This document shows positions 33,802 through 36,510 of a stretch of DNA of 36,510 nucleotides, one piece after another. Under the pieces are notes generated by a model. That model had not been told where the DNA came from, did not search any database, and saw only the letters and a program-made list of their open reading frames with translations. The DNA comes from an uncultured Bacteroidota bacterium (GTDB taxonomy: Bacteria > Bacteroidota > Bacteroidia > Chitinophagales > Saprospiraceae): NCBI GenBank assembly GCA_903905445.1, contig CAIVGO010000515.1, forward strand, positions 1 to 36,510, given 5' to 3'. Position numbers and translations under genes: made by a program. Positions within the stretch are counted from its first letter, which is position 1. Each line of letters opens with the position of its first letter.

Positions 33802-33832
33802 GCAATTCGGCAGACACTGTTTGCCGAATTGC
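33802..33832. other. 11-bp perfect stem-loop after the dehydrogenase gene
   Basis: GCAATTCGGCA (33802-33812) and TGCCGAATTGC (33822-33832) pair perfectly around a 9-base loop. No T run follows, so it is not a standard terminator. It may still end or protect the upstream transcript. Confidence 0.5.
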
Positions 33833-33973
33833 GTTGGTCTCATTATCAACTACTTATTGTAGTAAATAGTATAGATATGTGATTGTTGCAACTTTTCTTG
33901 ATAATTATGTAATATCTGGCGCTTATAAGCAGCCGAACTTTGGGGCGGAAAACCATTGCCAAAGTCGTGATTT

Positions 33974-34609
33974 ATGCCTTTACCATTCACCGTGCAGCAA
34001 TTTATGGACGTATTTAAAACATACAATGCAGCGGTGTTCCCAATGCAGGTTGTTTTTTACGCGATAGGCGCTGTTGCAATTTATCTTGCGGTCAAACCGA
34101 GTCTTGTGTCGAGCAAGATCATCAGCAGCATCCTTTCGTTTTTATGGTTGTGGATGGGTATTGTTTATCATATTGTTTTTTTTGCAGCCATCAATAAAGC
34201 CGCTTATTTATTTGGCAGTATATTTATATTTCAGGGGGCTTTATTTTTAATATGGGGTGTTTTTAAAGATATGTTTTCCTTTGAATTTAAAAAAGATAAA
34301 TATGGAATTGCCGGAATTGGTTTGATTCTATTTGCATTGATTATCTATCCTGTTTTGGGGTATTTCTTTGGGCATGTTTATCCTTCAGCTCCAAACTTTG
34401 GTTTGCCTTGTCCAACTACGATTTTCACCTTTGGCTTATTTATGCTGAATCGTAAAAAGTACCCGATGGCACTGCTCATTATTCCCGTTGCCTGGTCACT
34501 CATTGGTTTTATGGCGGCATTTAAATTTGGCATTTGGGAAGATACGGGTTTAATTGTAGCAAGTTTAGTTACCGTTTTATTGTCGATGTATAGGAATAAA
34601 ACAATTTAA
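33974..34609 (+). CDS. DUF6064-like integral membrane protein
   Basis: A 211-residue protein with six or so membrane helices, beginning PFTVQQFMDVFKTYNAAVFPMQ as in DUF6064 proteins. Further family-like features are LSFLWLWMGIVYHIVFFAAINKAAYLFG, VYPSAPNFGLPCPTTIFTFGLFML and a final helix before SMYRNKTI. The Cys-Pro in GLPCPTT is a conserved point. Its function is unknown. It ends 4 bases before the next gene, so the two are probably one transcript. Confidence 0.85.
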   Translation: MPLPFTVQQFMDVFKTYNAAVFPMQVVFYAIGAVAIYLAVKPSLVSSKIISSILSFLWLWMGIVYHIVFFAAINKAAYLFGSIFIFQGALFLIWGVFKDMFSFEFKKDKYGIAGIGLILFALIIYPVLGYFFGHVYPSAPNFGLPCPTTIFTFGLFMLNRKKYPMALLIIPVAWSLIGFMAAFKFGIWEDTGLIVASLVTVLLSMYRNKTI

Positions 34610-34613
34610 AAAA

Positions 34614-35762
34614 ATGAAAAGCAAATCAATAAAACGCATGTTTGTAGTACTTCTGACAACACTTTTAGCATTCATATTAATAATCGCCTGCATTTTAATA
34701 ATATATAGCCCAGGCAAAATCGAACCATTTTTAGATGATTCCGGCCAACCTGTCACCGGATCAATTTCCGAAAAAACATTCATCGACATTGGGGGGGTGC
34801 GACAAGGCATGTTTATTAGAAGTAAAAATACGAATAACCCCGTTTTGCTCTATGTGCACGGCGGACCTGCTTTTCCCAATTATTTCCTGTTTGACCAATA
34901 TAAACCCGGACTTGAGGAGTATTTTACCGTTTGCTATTGGGAACAACGGGGCGGTGGCCTGTCGTACGCTGCCGAAGTTAGCCCGGAAAGCATGACTTTC
35001 AACCAGTTCGCCTTGGATGCGGTGGAGGTGACCAACTACTTACGCGATCGTTTTGGCAAGGATAAAATTTATTTGATGGCCCATTCAGGCGGAACTCCAA
35101 TCGCCATGCTTGCCGCTTCCCGCAACCCCGAATTGTATGATGCATACATTGGGATGGGCCAAATTACCCATCAAACCGAATCGGAAAAGATGGCTTACAC
35201 CTATATGTTGGATAAATATGCAGCAGCTGGTAACCAAAAATCCATCCGAAAATTATCGAGATACCGCGTTTTAGCAGCAGATTCCAACGTTGTTTCCTTT
35301 TACAAATCGGCCATACGGGATCAAGCGATGCATGAACTGGGCATTGGAACCATGCACCAAATGCATTCGGTATTTTGGGGTGTTTTCGTGCCGGTTTGGA
35401 CTTGTAAAGCGTACACCTTGCGGGAAAAGATCAATATTTGGACCTCCAAGTTTTCATTTTTACCCAAAACAAACCTGATCCATGAACTGCTCGAAACCGA
35501 TTTTACGGTTCAGGTTCCCAAACTGGATATTCCGGTATATTTTTTTAGCGGTAAATATGACTTAACGGTCAATATCAATTTGGCCAAAGCGTATTTGGCT
35601 AAACTTCAAGCGCCGTTAAAAGGGTTTTATACGTTCGAAAATTCGGCGCACAGCCCCTTGTTTGAAGAGTCTGCGCGGGTAAGACAAATTATTGAAAAAG
35701 ATATTTTGAAGGGCACCAATAATTTGGCAGATAAAAATTCTGCAATAGGTCTAATGTGGTAA
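34614..35762 (+). CDS. alpha/beta hydrolase (proline iminopeptidase-like)
   Basis: A 382-residue membrane-anchored or exported hydrolase. The N-terminal helix (MFVVLLTTLLAFILIIACILIIY) could be a signal anchor. The hydrolase domain shows LLYVHGGPAFPNYFL (oxyanion HGGP), CYWEQRGGGLSYA and the nucleophile in LMAHSGGTPIAML (Ser of HSGG). A later Asp (FSGKYDLTVN) and His (ENSAHSPLFE) complete a catalytic triad. This is the layout of S33 peptidases such as proline iminopeptidase, although the substrate may be a lactone or ester. It starts 4 bases after the membrane protein gene. Confidence 0.88.
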   Translation: MKSKSIKRMFVVLLTTLLAFILIIACILIIYSPGKIEPFLDDSGQPVTGSISEKTFIDIGGVRQGMFIRSKNTNNPVLLYVHGGPAFPNYFLFDQYKPGLEEYFTVCYWEQRGGGLSYAAEVSPESMTFNQFALDAVEVTNYLRDRFGKDKIYLMAHSGGTPIAMLAASRNPELYDAYIGMGQITHQTESEKMAYTYMLDKYAAAGNQKSIRKLSRYRVLAADSNVVSFYKSAIRDQAMHELGIGTMHQMHSVFWGVFVPVWTCKAYTLREKINIWTSKFSFLPKTNLIHELLETDFTVQVPKLDIPVYFFSGKYDLTVNINLAKAYLAKLQAPLKGFYTFENSAHSPLFEESARVRQIIEKDILKGTNNLADKNSAIGLMW

Positions 35763-35865
35763 TTGTACAACTTAATTCCAGCATTGTGTAACATGGAGGG
35801 TTTACCAAGGATGCAACTTTGCGGCGTTGAAAGCCTATTCGTTTCAGTATATCAAATACCAAACC

Positions 35866-36189
35866 ATGAAAATCCAATTGAGTACCGATAAAACCATCCA
35901 TGGGAATGAAAGCCTGCATGCGCATTTTACCTCCTTCATCGCAACAGAACTCGATCAATACAAGGCGCATATTTTCAATATAGATGCCCATGTGAAAGAT
36001 GAAAATGGGATAAAAACGGGACGGAATGACATTTCCTGTTTATTGGAAGCGAGCCTAGAAGGCCGGAAAACCATGATTGCTTCAAATCAGGCAGACACTA
36101 TTGAATTGGCCGTGTCTGGTGCCATTGAAAAACTAAAACATGCCTTGGATACCACCATTGGCCGCAACGAAAACCATTCAAAAAACTAA
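35866..36189 (+). CDS. HPF/RaiA family ribosome-associated protein
   Basis: A 107-residue protein of the sigma-54 modulation / ribosome hibernation factor family, which binds in the small subunit's mRNA and tRNA channel and silences ribosomes in starvation. The start is ATG 35866 (MKIQLSTDKTIHGNE); an ATG at 35827 adds an unlike leader. The beta-alpha-beta-beta-alpha plan is visible: HIFNIDAHVKDENGIK, DISCLLEASLEGRKTMIAS and LAVSGAIEKLKHALDTTIG. It is a short form without the C-terminal dimer domain. It ends three bases before a Dps gene, so both may be made together under stress. Confidence 0.88.
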   Translation: MKIQLSTDKTIHGNESLHAHFTSFIATELDQYKAHIFNIDAHVKDENGIKTGRNDISCLLEASLEGRKTMIASNQADTIELAVSGAIEKLKHALDTTIGRNENHSKN

Positions 36190-36192
36190 ATC

Positions 36193-36510
36193 ATGAAAAT
36201 ATCCATCGGAATTACCGATCCCAATCGCCAAACAGTTGCCCTCGAATTATCAAAAATATTAGCGGACGAAACGGTGCTGTATATTAAAACGAAAAATGCC
36301 CATTGGAATATTGAAGGCGCCGATTTTTTTGATAAACACAAGTTTTTTGAAACCCAATTCGGGCAATTAGACGAGATCATTGACAGTGTTGCCGAGCGTA
36401 TTCGTTCTATTGGGCATTATGCGCCCGCTACCTTGAAATCTTATTTAGGTTTGACGCACCTCACTGAAGCAAGCAGTGAAAAAAATGACAGCCATGGATT
36501 TATCAAAGAA
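36193..36510 (+). CDS. dps: Dps/ferritin-like DNA protection protein, cut by window end
   Basis: The first 106 residues of a Dps-type ferritin, which stores iron, consumes peroxide and coats DNA in stationary phase. Ferroxidase-site features are visible: KTKNAHWNIEGADFFDKHKFFE carries His and Asp ligands, and FGQLDEIIDSVAERIRSIGHYAP gives the Asp/Glu ligands on the next helix. The 3' end lies outside the window. The reading frame is open to base 36510. It starts 3 bases after the hibernation factor gene. Confidence 0.9.
   Translation, partial: MKISIGITDPNRQTVALELSKILADETVLYIKTKNAHWNIEGADFFDKHKFFETQFGQLDEIIDSVAERIRSIGHYAPATLKSYLGLTHLTEASSEKNDSHGFIKE

Noticed and set aside
33802-33832. Rho-independent terminator
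   Set aside because: The stem is perfect but no T run follows on either strand, so it is listed only as a stem-loop.

Overview
The window looks like the chromosome of a Bacteroidota bacterium, most likely a Saprospiria-type relative. The evidence is a type IX secretion system (T9SS) sortase PorU followed by the outer-membrane protein PorV, a putative T9SS cargo with a C-terminal sorting domain, a one-protein hybrid two-component regulator (beta-propeller, histidine kinase, receiver, AraC), DUF2795, and promoters of the Bacteroidota TTG / TAnnTTTG type. No rRNA, tRNA, CRISPR array or integrase gene was recognised.

Layout. Positions 1 to about 1,400 are a patchwork. A 5'-truncated DUF3240 gene (a family I know from proteobacteria) abuts a 5'-truncated GNAT acetyltransferase near 465-475. 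A 5'-truncated FAD oxidoreductase abuts a 3'-truncated secreted protein near 1,395-1,410. These look like chimeric assembly joins or recent recombination. From 1.4 to 15.6 kb there are accessory chromosomal genes: a helix-hairpin-helix protein, a 344-bp gap with four 32-bp-phased repeats, an SDR / DoxX / AraC cluster, an NlpC/P60-like lipoprotein, a NIPSNAP protein divergent from the giant hybrid regulator, two secreted proteins with near-identical signal-peptide DNA, an NTF2-like protein and a secreted propeller-like protein.

From 15.84 to 23.67 kb all genes lie on the minus strand. They are separated by 55-107 bp imperfect palindromes whose outer ends read TAAC/GTTA-like and whose tips share CTAA(A/G)CG. 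On the minus strand each unit starts with GTTxxxx and ends with a near-complementary xxxxAAC, which is the layout of integron gene cassettes and attC sites. The units carry a PGAP1-like esterase with a T9SS sorting domain, a PIN-domain protein with a zinc ribbon, an unknown 447-residue protein, an ATP-grasp protein, DUF2795 and a lipoprotein. This integron-like array without an integrase is the main candidate for an undescribed system here.

From 23.7 to 36.5 kb the content looks like ordinary chromosome: DUF1415, a CDGSH iron-sulfur protein, an esterase with a glycogen-binding-like domain, a MarR regulator with its membrane-protein partner, PorV and PorU, a threonine-dehydrogenase-like epimerase, a DUF6064 membrane protein, an alpha/beta hydrolase, a ribosome hibernation factor and a Dps protein cut by the window end.

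All family assignments come from reading protein sequence by eye. None was checked against a database.
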